This document shows positions 1 to 8,966 of a stretch of 64,000 nt of DNA, in pieces. Within the stretch, counting starts at the first letter, position 1. The number at the start of each line of letters is the position of its first letter. This DNA comes from Chryseobacterium limigenitum (GTDB taxonomy: Bacteria; Bacteroidota; Bacteroidia; Flavobacteriales; Weeksellaceae). The position numbers and the translations under genes were made by a program. The notes under the pieces were generated by a model that was not told the origin of the DNA, made no database searches, and saw only the letters and a list, made by a program, of their open reading frames with translations. The DNA lies in the NCBI RefSeq assembly GCF_900114875.1, contig NZ_FPKW01000017.1:34132-98131 (forward strand), written 5' to 3'.

Positions 1-233
1 AGATGAAAATGATTGATGAAGTTAAGTATTTCGGTTTTGAAAAATTTCCTTTATTAATCGGAATTTCCAGAAAATCATTTATTTACAAGCCTCTGGGTAA
101 ATCTGCTTTGGATATTAATGAAGAAACTCAAAAATTACATCTAAAAGTTTTAGAGCAAGGTGCTAAGATTTTAAGAGTTCATGATGTTTCTGAAGCTTCA
201 CAAACAATTCGCAACTTTTTGATAAACAATTAA
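1..233 (+). CDS. folP: dihydropteroate synthase, C-terminal part (cut by window edge)
   Basis: Only the last 76 or so residues are present; the gene begins before the window. The enzyme joins p-aminobenzoate to dihydropterin pyrophosphate in folate synthesis in the cytoplasm. The fragment shows the family's late motifs: LLIGISRKSFI (the SRK segment that binds substrate phosphate and pABA) and ILRVHDVSEA near the end (the R-x-H barrel-closing motif). The reading frame is already open at base 1, so the ATG at position 3 is an internal methionine. The ACT-domain gene follows 12 bp later in the same direction, so the two may share a transcript. Confidence 0.9.
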   Translation, partial: MKMIDEVKYFGFEKFPLLIGISRKSFIYKPLGKSALDINEETQKLHLKVLEQGAKILRVHDVSEASQTIRNFLINN

Positions 234-245
234 TAAAAGCATATT

Positions 246-647
246 ATGACAGGAGAAAAAGACCTCAAGACATTATTGCAATCCATGAAACCTCATTTAA
301 ATGAAGGTGAATATGTTTTCTGTACTGTAGAAAAATTTCCCACTATTGATCTGAATGAAATCATTTGCTTTTTTAAAGAACAAGAGGGTATTACTTTGAT
401 TATTAAAAAAGAGCTGGCCGATCTACTAAATCTTAAATATGAATTTGTTGCTTCTTGGATTACTTTAGAAATTCATTCTTCACTTGAAGCGGTGGGCTTA
501 ACGGCTGCATTTTCCGAAGCACTTACGTCTAAAAAGATTAGCTGTAATGTGATTGCAGGGTATTTTCATGACCATATTTTTGTTTCTGTGGATGACGCGG
601 ATAATGCGATGAAAGAATTAAAAAGATTGTCGAAAGAAGGAATTTAG
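246..647 (+). CDS. ACT domain-containing protein (DUF2241/ACT_3-like)
   Basis: 133 residues, cytoplasmic, no signal peptide. The layout matches the small two-lobe ACT proteins of the ACT_3/ACT_7 type: an N-terminal lobe with EGEYVFCTV, and a C-terminal lobe with WITLEIHSSLEAVGLTAAFS followed by the paired-strand segment CNVIAGYFHDHIFV. These proteins are thought to bind amino acids or similar small ligands, but the ligand is unknown here. It follows folP by 12 bp and ends at a terminator shared with the convergent M28 peptidase gene. The family call comes from motif memory. Confidence 0.75.
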   Translation: MTGEKDLKTLLQSMKPHLNEGEYVFCTVEKFPTIDLNEIICFFKEQEGITLIIKKELADLLNLKYEFVASWITLEIHSSLEAVGLTAAFSEALTSKKISCNVIAGYFHDHIFVSVDDADNAMKELKRLSKEGI

Positions 648-682
648 ATTTCTCTTGAATTATAAAAATGGGTAAAACAAAA

Positions 683-707
683 AAGCCGAGTAAAATACTC
701 AGCTTCT
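683..707. terminator. bidirectional terminator between ACT gene and M28 peptidase gene
   Basis: Inverted repeat AAGC(C)GAGTA / TACTC(A)GCTT around an AAA loop, with A-rich sequence on the left and a later T-rich stretch on the right. It lies between two convergent genes. Confidence 0.7.
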
Positions 708-733
708 AAATCTTTTTGAATGAAAATTTCAAT

Positions 734-2203
734 TTATCTCTCCAACGTAAAATTAGAAATTACTTTCGGACGCTCTGTTTCATTGGCTGCTTTCCATGAA
801 GTTCTGTACATCCATTCCGTCATTTTATAGAGTTTTTTATAGTTGATATTCTCAGATTCATCTTGAGGTGTGTGATATTGATCGTGCAAAACGCTCGTGA
901 AAAATATCGCGGGAATTCCCGCTTTCGCATAAGGAAGATGATCGCTTCTGAAATAAAAATATTCAGCATGACTAGGAGAATCCCAATCTTTCAGATATTT
1001 GAATTTCGTGCTTTCATTATTGGCATCCTCAGCCATTTTAACCAATTCTTCGGAGTTTTTATGAGGTGCATTTCCGCCTAATAAAGCGGCTTCATTATTG
1101 TCGTTTCTTCCGATCATATCACCATTTAGGACGGCAACAATCTTTTCTTTGGGAACAACAGGATGAGCGGCATGCCATCTTGAACCCAATAATCCTCTTT
1201 CTTCAGCACCATGAAAAACAAATAAAATACTTCTCTTTCCGGGTTGTTTTTTATAAGCTCTTGCCATGGCTAACATTGCAACACAAGTACTTGCATTGTC
1301 ATCGGCTCCGTTGTAGATCGTATCGTTTTTTACGGGATGTCTTATTCCGTCGTGATCTTGGTGACCGCTGAGTAAGACGAATTCATCTTTTAATTTCGGA
1401 TCAGTTCCGTCTATTTTCCCGATGATGTTTACAGATGGGTATTTATATGTTTCTGTAATAAGATTTAAAGAAATTTTAGGATTATTCTTTACCCAATTTG
1501 CATTTTCTCTTTTAATCCAGAGAACAGGAATATTATTCGTTACTTTTTCTCTTAATCCTTCAACTCCGTAAGCGCCTCTTGTCATTTGAGGAAGAACTTC
1601 AACCCAACTTTTTTCTGAAGTATCATCGGTGATGAAAATGATCGCTTTTGCGCCTAATTCTAAGGCTTTGTTGTAATATTTAGTTCTTACAAATCCGGGA
1701 TATCTTCTTACGAAAAGAGTCATTTCTTTGTCGATATTTTTATCGGAAGCATTGATGGCGAGAATTTTTCCTTTAATATTTAATTTTGAAAGATCTTCAG
1801 GCTCGGTTGTTCCTGCGTAGACAATTTCAGCATCGATATTGGCATTTACTGGTTCTGCTACAAGGAAGTCTTTCCATAATTTTAGTTGATTATCACCAAT
1901 TTTCAAGCTGCTTTGCGGGATGACCTGATGTCTGTACATATCGAAAAACTGGAAGAAAGTTCCGTTGTCTCCGGCGGGTTTCATTCCTGCTTCTTTGGCT
2001 TTGTCGGCCAACCACATCGAAACTTTGAGTTCATCTAAAGTTCCGGCTTCACGTCCCCAGAATTGATCGGCAGCCAATTCGTACATATCTTTTCTGAGAT
2101 CTGTTTCTTTAATGGCTGAAACCAAAGGCTTTTTGTAGTTTTGAGCATTTCCAAAACCGAAAAAGATTAAACTTAAAATTGATAAAAAATACTCTTTTCT
2201 CAT
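734..2203 (-). CDS. secreted M28-family zinc aminopeptidase
   Basis: 489 residues with a signal peptide of about 20 residues ending in FGNA-Q, so it is exported to the periplasm or beyond. A protease-associated (PA-like) region covers about 120-260. The M28 peptidase domain follows with all expected zinc and catalytic residues: H281 (GHQDHDG), D301 (GADDNAS), E334/E335 (HGAEERG), D362 (NGDMIGR) and H444 (HDQYHTP). Family knowledge predicts aminopeptidase action on peptides, with two zinc ions per site. There is no T9SS sorting domain. It converges with the ACT gene and is followed 15 bp upstream by a small hypothetical gene on the same strand. Confidence 0.9.
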   Translation of the reverse strand: MRKEYFLSILSLIFFGFGNAQNYKKPLVSAIKETDLRKDMYELAADQFWGREAGTLDELKVSMWLADKAKEAGMKPAGDNGTFFQFFDMYRHQVIPQSSLKIGDNQLKLWKDFLVAEPVNANIDAEIVYAGTTEPEDLSKLNIKGKILAINASDKNIDKEMTLFVRRYPGFVRTKYYNKALELGAKAIIFITDDTSEKSWVEVLPQMTRGAYGVEGLREKVTNNIPVLWIKRENANWVKNNPKISLNLITETYKYPSVNIIGKIDGTDPKLKDEFVLLSGHQDHDGIRHPVKNDTIYNGADDNASTCVAMLAMARAYKKQPGKRSILFVFHGAEERGLLGSRWHAAHPVVPKEKIVAVLNGDMIGRNDNNEAALLGGNAPHKNSEELVKMAEDANNESTKFKYLKDWDSPSHAEYFYFRSDHLPYAKAGIPAIFFTSVLHDQYHTPQDESENINYKKLYKMTEWMYRTSWKAANETERPKVISNFTLER

Positions 2204-2218
2204 TGTGCTTTTTTAATT

Positions 2219-2455
2219 TTAATTAAAGTTAGCCAATTTTTCAGAAAACTGCTTTGAGAATTCTTTTCTGTCTTCTTCTAATTTTTCTTTATTTGAAGGT
2301 AAAATATAATTGAAAAGTATTTTGTCTTCGTTATCTAAAAAAACGATCTCTTTTTCTTCTCCATCAATCATTTGGGCAAAAATCTCCCACATTGGCGTGT
2401 CTTTTAATCTTAATAATTCAAAAAACTGCTCTGCTTTTATTTGTACTGTTTTCAT
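2219..2455 (-). CDS. small hypothetical protein
   Basis: 78 residues, charged, with no signal peptide or membrane segment and no recognised domain. It contains a segment rich in acidic residues (IDGEEKEIVFLDNEDK) and a Lys/Glu-rich C-terminal helix. It sits 15 bp before the M28 peptidase gene on the same strand and 40 bp after the DUF5686 gene, so it may be co-transcribed with either. The tight spacing and full-length open frame support a real gene, but the product is not recognised. Confidence 0.55.
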   Translation of the reverse strand: MKTVQIKAEQFFELLRLKDTPMWEIFAQMIDGEEKEIVFLDNEDKILFNYILPSNKEKLEEDRKEFSKQFSEKLANFN

Positions 2456-2494
2456 TTGATTTTTTATTGATTGCTCATTACTAATTACCCATAT

Positions 2495-4909
2495 TTAAAA
2501 CTCTAATAATTTAAGCTTAAACTGTATGGCAAAGTTCTGTTTAAAATTTGGTGTCGTATAGTAACCGACTCTGTAAAATAACCCTAAATTGAAATAGCTG
2601 GAAAGGAAATTCGTCCACTCCAGGCCAACTTCCTGATACAAATGATCTAGCTTTCTGAAGTTGAACTGATGATATTCAGGATGTTTCATATCGCCAATGG
2701 TTCCTCTTAGCACAAAATCAAAACTCGAAACATTCTGCCCGAAACTTTTAAAATACCAGGGAAGTTTGTGAGTGAAATAATAGGCTACAAATTTATCGTT
2801 ATAGTATTTTCCGCCCTCCAACGTGGCAAAACCTAAGAAAGATGTTAAGTTGAAATTAAAATCTCTTCTTGGCGAGGCCAGGCCATTCATTGTAAAATTT
2901 TTCCAAATGGGAGCTTCACCGAAAACCATTCCGCCATAAAATCTTACGCCTGTTGTTCCAAGCATTGTCTTAAAATTATGAACGAAAAGAGCATCAAAAC
3001 GGGTGTAATTGAAGTCTCCGCCTAATATTTTAAAACTCTGTTCATAATTGAAATACAGCTCCGGATATTTCTGATCAACAATAGATTTTCCCTGCGGAGT
3101 CATAATATTGGTTGAATTCGGAGAGTATTTTAAGGTAAATAATGTGTTGAAATTTTCAAAGGCAGGTCCACTGTTTCTGAACTGATAATCAAACAATGCT
3201 TCTTCATAATTTCTTTTTGCTGCGAAAACCAGCGTCAATCCGTTGGTAACATCATTCAGATAAGAAACGGAGGCGCCTCTGTAATGGAAATATTTATCGT
3301 TATTAATATTATTTCCATAGTTCATCATCCTCATTTTGAAATTCCATAGCCTTCTGTAAAATTCTCCGGAAGCGGTAACGTCATTGTAATAATCGATCCT
3401 GAAAAAAGAATTTTTATCAAGATTGGTTTTTATATCGAGACCGATTCCGTATTTCAGTTTATCATCTTTCAGACCATATGCAAAATAATAATCGGGGGAG
3501 AAATATGGGTTAAAATTTTCATTCACTTTAGCTTTTAAACCTAATCTAAAGCCTTCGTACGAGTTAAAGTTAACAATTTCATCAACTGCAAAATCTAATA
3601 CTCCGGATCTGATTTGCCCGTTGATTAATCCGGTTAATACCCTTGCTTTACTGTCAATATTATATTTTTTTCCGAGGCTGTCGATCGTTGTATATGTATT
3701 TTTTTCTCTTTCTGTCAGAGGCTCTGTTCTGTATTGATCCAACGATTTTCCGTCTGCACTTTTCACGGAAAAAGTATAGCCTTTAAAATCTTTGGAATCC
3801 TCTTCAATAGGCGATTTGAAATCAAAATACTTTGAAGACAGAAAGGCATAAGTCCCGAAACTTCTTTTGTCAATTTTCTCCGGCTCGTCTTCAGAATGCT
3901 TTTTTTTGTCTTCCTGCATCGCCATTTTGTTCATTCTCAGTCTTACGGTTTCGTGAGCCAAAAACCATTTATTGTTATAGAAAATCCATGTGCTGGTAAT
4001 AATTCCGTCGTTTTTATTTTTGCTGAAATTTTCTATTTTTTTGATACCGTAAGTTTCAGTATCAATGTAAATTGCACCGTTGTATTTCCTTTTTTTATCC
4101 GGTTTCTTGTAATTTACTTCACGAAAACGGATGACGAAATTTTTTCTGCCATCCATCACAAGCGTATCGGTTAAAAAGAATCTGTACAGCCCTCTGTTTT
4201 CCTGTTTCAGCTGATTGGGGATTTTGTCTCTGTTGCTTTGCTGCAGAGCGATCATTTCATAAATAGGTTGTTTAAGACCCGAAATCCTGTTGTCCAGAAT
4301 ATTGATCTTTTCACCATATTTTTTTGAGAATAAAAATTCCTGAGCCCTTTCCCAAAGAAATAATTTACTTTTTGAAAATATCTGTCTTGCCGAAATATTA
4401 TTTAACGAATCTTTTTCTCTTTTTTTCTTGAATAAGTTATTTTCCTCAAAGAACTGATTAAACTGAGAAATGCTGTCTTCATCAATATCCAAAGAAATTT
4501 TTTCGTAGGACTTGTAAGTGTAGGATTCTAAACTTTTTGGCGAATTTTTGGTAAATAACTGATTAACTTTTTTAAGTATTTCCAACGCTCTCGGATCACT
4601 TTTATCTTCAATAATGATTTCTTCAATGGCTGTCGTTTTTGAAGATTTTTTGATCAGGGAAACGGTCATGTTACTTTCTACAACTGATGTTTCTTTTTGA
4701 TATTGAGATGCTTGAACGGTGATACTTTTGCATTTTGACTTAAACTCTAAAATACCCTGAGCATCTGTTTCACCCAATAATTTGTCATTACAAAACACTT
4801 TTGCATTGGGAACAGGAACTTTACTAGCATCATCTACTACCTTGATTTTTGATTGTGAATAACCAAAAATAGAGATTAAAAAAAAAATAAACAGTAAAAC
4901 CCTTTTCAT
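2495..4909 (-). CDS. DUF5686 outer membrane protein with CarboxypepD_reg-like N-terminal domain
   Basis: 804 residues from the ATG at 4909, chosen because it is followed at once by a signal peptide (MKRVLLFIFFLISIFGYSQ); the frame is open upstream to 4978 but that extension is not signal-like. A carboxypeptidase-regulatory-like beta domain (about 20-95; SKIKVVDDASKVPVPNAKVF) is followed by a long region rich in aromatic beta strands, ending in the aromatic strand FAIQFKLKLLEF expected for an outer membrane barrel. Members of this family occur widely in Bacteroidetes and their function is not settled. Transport or surface assembly is possible but not shown. Confidence 0.85.
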   Translation of the reverse strand: MKRVLLFIFFLISIFGYSQSKIKVVDDASKVPVPNAKVFCNDKLLGETDAQGILEFKSKCKSITVQASQYQKETSVVESNMTVSLIKKSSKTTAIEEIIIEDKSDPRALEILKKVNQLFTKNSPKSLESYTYKSYEKISLDIDEDSISQFNQFFEENNLFKKKREKDSLNNISARQIFSKSKLFLWERAQEFLFSKKYGEKINILDNRISGLKQPIYEMIALQQSNRDKIPNQLKQENRGLYRFFLTDTLVMDGRKNFVIRFREVNYKKPDKKRKYNGAIYIDTETYGIKKIENFSKNKNDGIITSTWIFYNNKWFLAHETVRLRMNKMAMQEDKKKHSEDEPEKIDKRSFGTYAFLSSKYFDFKSPIEEDSKDFKGYTFSVKSADGKSLDQYRTEPLTEREKNTYTTIDSLGKKYNIDSKARVLTGLINGQIRSGVLDFAVDEIVNFNSYEGFRLGLKAKVNENFNPYFSPDYYFAYGLKDDKLKYGIGLDIKTNLDKNSFFRIDYYNDVTASGEFYRRLWNFKMRMMNYGNNINNDKYFHYRGASVSYLNDVTNGLTLVFAAKRNYEEALFDYQFRNSGPAFENFNTLFTLKYSPNSTNIMTPQGKSIVDQKYPELYFNYEQSFKILGGDFNYTRFDALFVHNFKTMLGTTGVRFYGGMVFGEAPIWKNFTMNGLASPRRDFNFNLTSFLGFATLEGGKYYNDKFVAYYFTHKLPWYFKSFGQNVSSFDFVLRGTIGDMKHPEYHQFNFRKLDHLYQEVGLEWTNFLSSYFNLGLFYRVGYYTTPNFKQNFAIQFKLKLLEF

Positions 4910-5012
4910 GTAAAAAAAAACTAGATCAAAAGTAGTAATATTTATTGTGTTGGAAAAGTTTTGTTCATTGATATTCAAATGATTTTTGATAGAGAAAATC
5001 TTGGATGAAAAA

Positions 5013-5041
5013 GAAAAACGCCCGAAAATTTCGGACGTTCT
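5013..5041 (-). terminator. terminator of alaS
   Basis: On the minus strand the stem ACGTCCGAAA / TTTCGGGCGT is followed by a U-rich run. It lies 26 bp past the alaS stop codon. Confidence 0.8.
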
Positions 5042-5066
5042 TTATTTTATATTTAAATGAATTTAA

Positions 5067-7670
5067 TTAAATATTCAAAGCTTTCTGATAAGCATTCTCT
5101 AAACCATCAAGGTTTTTACCTCCAGCAGTTGCGAAACCAGGGTTTCCACCGCCGCCGCCTTGGATTTCTTTAGCTAAATCTTTAACAATAGCTCCAGCCT
5201 GATAACTTGAAGCTAAATCATCAGAAACACCAACCGTGATCATCGGTTTATCATCAGCGTTGGAAAGAACGATCGTTACTGAATTAGGAATTTCTTTCTT
5301 CAATTGAAATACGATATCTTTTACAGAACCGGCATCCAGAGAAGTTTTCTTCACTAAAAGTTGCTTGTCGCCTTTTTGTTCGTAAGCATTTTTCCAGTCG
5401 CCGATTTCGCCTTTTGCTTTTTCTTTTTTGAAAGCTTCTACTTCAGATTTCAGTGAAGTATTTTCTTCGATTAATTTTTCGATAGATCGTACAACATCTT
5501 TAGATTTCAATAATTGAGAAAGCTCAAGAACCTGTTTTTCTAAATTTTTAAAATATTCCTCAGATTTATCACCTGAAATCGCTTCAATTCTTCTGATTCC
5601 TGCTGCTGCAGAACTTTCTGAAGTCAATTTGAAATGACCGATTTCGCTTGTATTTTTAACGTGAGTTCCTCCGCAAAGTTCTTTTGAGCTTCCAAACTGG
5701 ATCATTCTTACGCTGTCACCATATTTTTCACCAAATAAAGCCATTGCTCCTTTATCAATTGCTTCCTGAATCGGAATATTTCTGAATTCCTGTAAAGCAA
5801 TACTTTCTTTGATTTTTGCATTCACTTTTTCTTCAACCAAAGCCAGTTCTTCCTCCGTCATTTTATTGAAGTGAGAGAAGTCAAAACGAAGATATTCAGG
5901 GCCAACATAAGAACCTTTTTGCTCAACGTGAGTTCCCAAAACCTCTCTTAAAGCTTCGTGTAAAAGGTGAGTTACCGAGTGGTTTGCCTGAGAGTTTTTT
6001 CTGTCGGTTGCATCTACTTTAGCATAGAAAATAGCTCCTGCATCTTTCGGAAGGCCGTTGATTAATGAAATAATTAATCCGTTTTCCTTTTTTGTTTCTA
6101 ATACTTCGAAACTTTCAGTAGCATTTTCAAGAACGCCTTTATCACCAACCTGTCCACCGCCTTCTGGATAAAAAGGGGAGTTGCTCAACACAACCTGATA
6201 AAATTCGCCGTCTTTATTTTCTACTTTTCTGTATCTTGTAATGTATGTTTCAGCTTCGATTTGGTCGTAACCAACGAAGTTTTCTTCTCTTTCTTCTAAA
6301 GTTACCCAGTCGTACACTTTCTGAGCAGAATCAGCTTTTGAACGAAGTTTTTGCTTCTCCATTTCAGCTTTAAAACCTGCTTCATCGATTGTCAACCCTT
6401 TTTCTTCTGCAATAATTCTTGTTAAATCATCGGGGAAACCGTAAGTATCATATAATTCGAAAACTTCTTCGCTTGGTAAAACTTTAGAATTGCTTTCAAT
6501 CGTTTGCTGAATTAATTTTTCAACTCTGATCAATCCGTTTTCAATTGTTTTTAAGAAAGATTCTTCTTCACTTTTGATAACTTCAGTAACTAATTTTCCT
6601 TGTTTTTCCAATTCAGGGAATACTGATCCCATCTGATCTTTAAGAACAGCAACCAATTCAAAAAGGAAAGGCTCTTTCATATCTAAGAATCTGTAAGAAT
6701 AAGAAATTCCTCTTCTTAAAATTCTTCTGATCACATATCCGGCACCTCCGTTTGAAGGCAATTGTCCGTCAGCGATTGCAAATGAAACTGCTCTGATGTG
6801 ATCTACCACAACACGGATCGCAATATCTTTTTCGTCTTCTAAAATTCCTGTATATTTTTTACCTGAAAGCTCTTCAACTTTAGCAATCAAAGGAGTGAAA
6901 ACGTCTGTGTCATAGTTGGAAGATTTTCCTTGAAGCGCCATACAAAGACGTTCGAAACCCATTCCTGTATCAACGTGTTGTTGAGGAAGTTTTTCCAATG
7001 ATTTGTCAGCTTTTCTGTTAAATTCCATGAAAACCAAATTCCAGACTTCTACAACCTGAGGATGATCATTATTCACCAATTCCAATCCTGAAACTTTAGC
7101 TTTTTCCTCTGGAGTTCTCAAGTCAACGTGGATCTCAGAACATGGTCCGCACGGCCCGCTTTCACCCATTTCCCAGAAATTATCTTTCTTATTTCCGTTG
7201 ATAATTCTGTCTTCAGAAATGTGAGATTTCCAGAAATCATAGGCATCCTGATCTCTTTCAAGGTTTTCAGAAGCGTCCCCTTCAAAAATGGTTACATAGA
7301 GGTTTTCTTTTGGAATTCCGTAAACTTCTGTCAGCAATTCCCAGGCAAAAGCAATAGCATCTTTTTTAAAATAATCACCAAAAGACCAGTTTCCCAACAT
7401 CTCAAACATGGTGTGGTGATAAGTATCTCTACCTACATCATCCAAATCGTTATGCTTCCCGGAAACTCTCAAACACTTCTGTGTATCGGCAATTCTTGGG
7501 GCGGTAGGCGTTTTATAGCCTAAGAAAAAGTCCTTAAACTGCGTCATTCCTGAGTTGGAAAACATTAAGGTAGGGTCGTCTTTCAGCACAATTGGAGCCG
7601 AAGGAACGATAAGGTGGCCTTTACTTTTAAAATAATCTAAAAATTTTTGACGTATCTCTTGTGATGTCAT
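5067..7670 (-). CDS. alaS: alanyl-tRNA synthetase
   Basis: 867 residues, the normal length. It charges tRNA-Ala in the cytoplasm and edits mischarged Ser and Gly. The N-terminal class II catalytic core starts with the typical MTSQEIRQKFLDYF and contains SGMTQFKDFFLG and the DTYHHTMFEMLGNWSFGDYF motif. The editing domain has HSVTHLLHEALR (HxxxH zinc site) and CGGTHV (third and fourth ligands). A coiled linker (about 700-750) leads to the C-Ala domain, which ends in the glycine-rich IQGGGGGNPGFATAGG. A -7 element lies 43 bp upstream and a terminator follows. It appears to be a single-gene transcript. Confidence 0.98.
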   Translation of the reverse strand: MTSQEIRQKFLDYFKSKGHLIVPSAPIVLKDDPTLMFSNSGMTQFKDFFLGYKTPTAPRIADTQKCLRVSGKHNDLDDVGRDTYHHTMFEMLGNWSFGDYFKKDAIAFAWELLTEVYGIPKENLYVTIFEGDASENLERDQDAYDFWKSHISEDRIINGNKKDNFWEMGESGPCGPCSEIHVDLRTPEEKAKVSGLELVNNDHPQVVEVWNLVFMEFNRKADKSLEKLPQQHVDTGMGFERLCMALQGKSSNYDTDVFTPLIAKVEELSGKKYTGILEDEKDIAIRVVVDHIRAVSFAIADGQLPSNGGAGYVIRRILRRGISYSYRFLDMKEPFLFELVAVLKDQMGSVFPELEKQGKLVTEVIKSEEESFLKTIENGLIRVEKLIQQTIESNSKVLPSEEVFELYDTYGFPDDLTRIIAEEKGLTIDEAGFKAEMEKQKLRSKADSAQKVYDWVTLEEREENFVGYDQIEAETYITRYRKVENKDGEFYQVVLSNSPFYPEGGGQVGDKGVLENATESFEVLETKKENGLIISLINGLPKDAGAIFYAKVDATDRKNSQANHSVTHLLHEALREVLGTHVEQKGSYVGPEYLRFDFSHFNKMTEEELALVEEKVNAKIKESIALQEFRNIPIQEAIDKGAMALFGEKYGDSVRMIQFGSSKELCGGTHVKNTSEIGHFKLTSESSAAAGIRRIEAISGDKSEEYFKNLEKQVLELSQLLKSKDVVRSIEKLIEENTSLKSEVEAFKKEKAKGEIGDWKNAYEQKGDKQLLVKKTSLDAGSVKDIVFQLKKEIPNSVTIVLSNADDKPMITVGVSDDLASSYQAGAIVKDLAKEIQGGGGGNPGFATAGGKNLDGLENAYQKALNI

Positions 7671-7712
7671 AATGATATATTGCTTTGCTTTTTACAAATT
7701 TTCGATAAGATG

Positions 7713-7720
7713 CAAATTTA
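7713..7720 (-). promoter_or_regulatory. probable -7 element of the alaS promoter
   Basis: Reads TAAATTTG on the minus strand, matching the Bacteroidetes -7 consensus TAnnTTTG, 43 bp before the alaS ATG. No clear TTG is seen at -33, so the promoter would be a weak match. Confidence 0.5.
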
Positions 7721-7794
7721 CTATTTTTAGGTGATTTAGTTTTAAATATTTAATACTTTTGGAAAGATTGTTTCAATAGTTTGAAACATTTTTA

Positions 7795-7873
7795 GAAGCT
7801 TTTCCCGCTTTCCGTTACAATCTTTTTTTTCAAAAAAGGATTTTCTCTTCAATCGGGGCTAGGGTTGTAGTCG
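7795..7873 (+). repeat. dispersed intergenic repeat, copy A
   Basis: About 79 bp containing GAAGCTTTTCCCGC, then a T-run/A-run hairpin (AATCTTTTTT / AAAAAAGGATT), then the strongest core, CAATCGGGGCTAGGGTTG. A second copy lies inverted at 19937-20014 and a partial third at 63121-63190. All three sit in gene-free spacers. Together with the adjacent inverted repeat it fills most of the 377-bp gap between alaS and the sigma factor gene. Confidence 0.75.
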
Positions 7874-7900
7874 TTTTTTCAACGGCATGACATAACCGCT

Positions 7901-7962
7901 CACTTTGTCATCCTATGTTTCCTAAATTAATATTTTACAAACATAGAATGACAAACAGAGTG
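7901..7962. repeat. long imperfect inverted repeat
   Basis: Left arm CACTTTGTCATCCTATGTTT and right arm AAACATAGAATGACAAACAGAGTG are near-complementary, with an AT-rich loop of about 17 bp. It stands next to repeat copy A. It may be a small palindromic element or a factor-independent terminator, although no T-run follows directly. Confidence 0.6.
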
Positions 7963-8047
7963 TTTGATAGATTATGCTAAACAAAACTTTGTACTTTCCC
8001 TTTTAACTTATTATCTTCGTTACTATCTGAAAAGATAAAATTTTAAT

Positions 8048-8602
8048 ATGACGAAAAACGAAACACTGAAAAGTTGGATAGAACAATATTCCGAATCTTT
8101 GCTGAAAAGAGCGGTCTATGTGCTTTCAGATAAAACAGAGGCGGAAGATATTGTTCAGGAGGTTTTTATTGCTGCTTTTTCGTCGTATGATTCTTTTGAA
8201 GGGAAAAGTAAGCCTTTAACTTGGCTGAATACAATTCTCAATAATAAAGTTGCTGATTTTTACAGAAAAAAATATAAAACGGAACCGGAAATTAGGCTTG
8301 ACCATTTTTTTGATGAAACAGGATCTTGGAAAAATAACGATGTACTGAATGATTGGGATACTTCGAATAAAGAAACTGAACTTCTGGATAATGATGATTT
8401 TAATAAAACACTGGAGGATTGTCTCGAAGATTTGCCTTCCAGATGGAAGATTCCCATGAAAATGTATTATCTTCAAGAAAAAAAAGCACCCGAAGTAAGT
8501 CAGGAATTGAACATTTCTACGACTAATCTTTGGAAGATCTTGCAAAGGAGCAGAATGCAGCTTAGAGAATGTCTGGATTTTAACTGGTTTGCACAATCAT
8601 AA
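8048..8602 (+). CDS. ECF-type RNA polymerase sigma-70 factor
   Basis: 184 residues, cytoplasmic. Region sigma2 is seen in AVYVLSDKTEAEDIVQEVFIAAFSSYDSFEG followed by KPLTWLNTILNNKVADFYRKK (DNA-melting and -10 reading helices); these span about 20-80. Region sigma4 is seen at about 130-180 with the helix-turn-helix APEVSQELNISTTNLWKILQRSRMQLREC. The linker is longer and more acidic than usual. The next gene, 11 bp downstream, encodes a small protein with a histidine/cysteine motif that is the likely anti-sigma partner. The DUF417 and MsrAB genes downstream are the obvious candidate regulon. Confidence 0.93.
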   Translation: MTKNETLKSWIEQYSESLLKRAVYVLSDKTEAEDIVQEVFIAAFSSYDSFEGKSKPLTWLNTILNNKVADFYRKKYKTEPEIRLDHFFDETGSWKNNDVLNDWDTSNKETELLDNDDFNKTLEDCLEDLPSRWKIPMKMYYLQEKKAPEVSQELNISTTNLWKILQRSRMQLRECLDFNWFAQS

Positions 8603-8613
8603 CGAGTAAAAAT

Positions 8614-8886
8614 ATGTTGAAAAAATTTATTCATATTTTATTTTTACCATGCAGTGAAGCTACTTTGCTCATGGAAAAAAGAAATGCCAATTCCATTTCT
8701 CCAAAAGAGGATTGGAAACTTTCTATGCACTTAAAGATTTGCAAATGGTGCCGGGCTTATAAAGAAAAGTTGGAGATTTTAGATGATATCTTAAAAAGAA
8801 AACTTTCTCGTGAAGAAAAAATTGAAATTAATGATTCTGAAATTCAATCGTTTAAAGATAAAATATTTAAAAATTTAGATATTTAG
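8614..8886 (+). CDS. small zinc-finger anti-sigma-like protein
   Basis: 90 residues. The N-terminal part (LFLPCSEATLLMEKRN) and the motif HLKICKWCRAYKE, an H-x3-C-x2-C arrangement at about 48-56, resemble the ZAS zinc-binding anti-sigma fold, here without the transmembrane helix that many have. The start is 11 bp after the sigma factor stop codon, so translation and regulation are probably linked. The C-terminal half is a charged helix. Expected role: hold the sigma factor inactive and release it when the zinc/cysteine site is oxidised or otherwise signalled. That mechanism is inferred from the family and position. Confidence 0.7.
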   Translation: MLKKFIHILFLPCSEATLLMEKRNANSISPKEDWKLSMHLKICKWCRAYKEKLEILDDILKRKLSREEKIEINDSEIQSFKDKIFKNLDI

Positions 8887-8893
8887 AAAAAAT

Positions 8894-8931
8894 TTTGTCA
8901 GGATTTTGAAATTGTTCCGACTATACTTTTG
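8894..8931 (+). promoter_or_regulatory. candidate promoter of the DUF417-msrAB operon
   Basis: The spacer between the anti-sigma-like gene and the DUF417 gene holds TACTTTTG at 8924-8931, a match to the housekeeping -7 element, with TTG at 8906-8908. It also holds TGTCAGGA (8896) and CGACTA (8918), which could instead be an ECF -35/-10 pair. Which one is used cannot be told from sequence. Confidence 0.4.
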
Positions 8932-8966
8932 AAAATAACAAAGTATTAACTCAAAATCTTAAAAAC

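Noticed and set aside
4910..4978. Longer N-terminus of the DUF5686 protein
   Set aside because: The true signal peptide starts at 4909; the extension is not signal-like and would block export.
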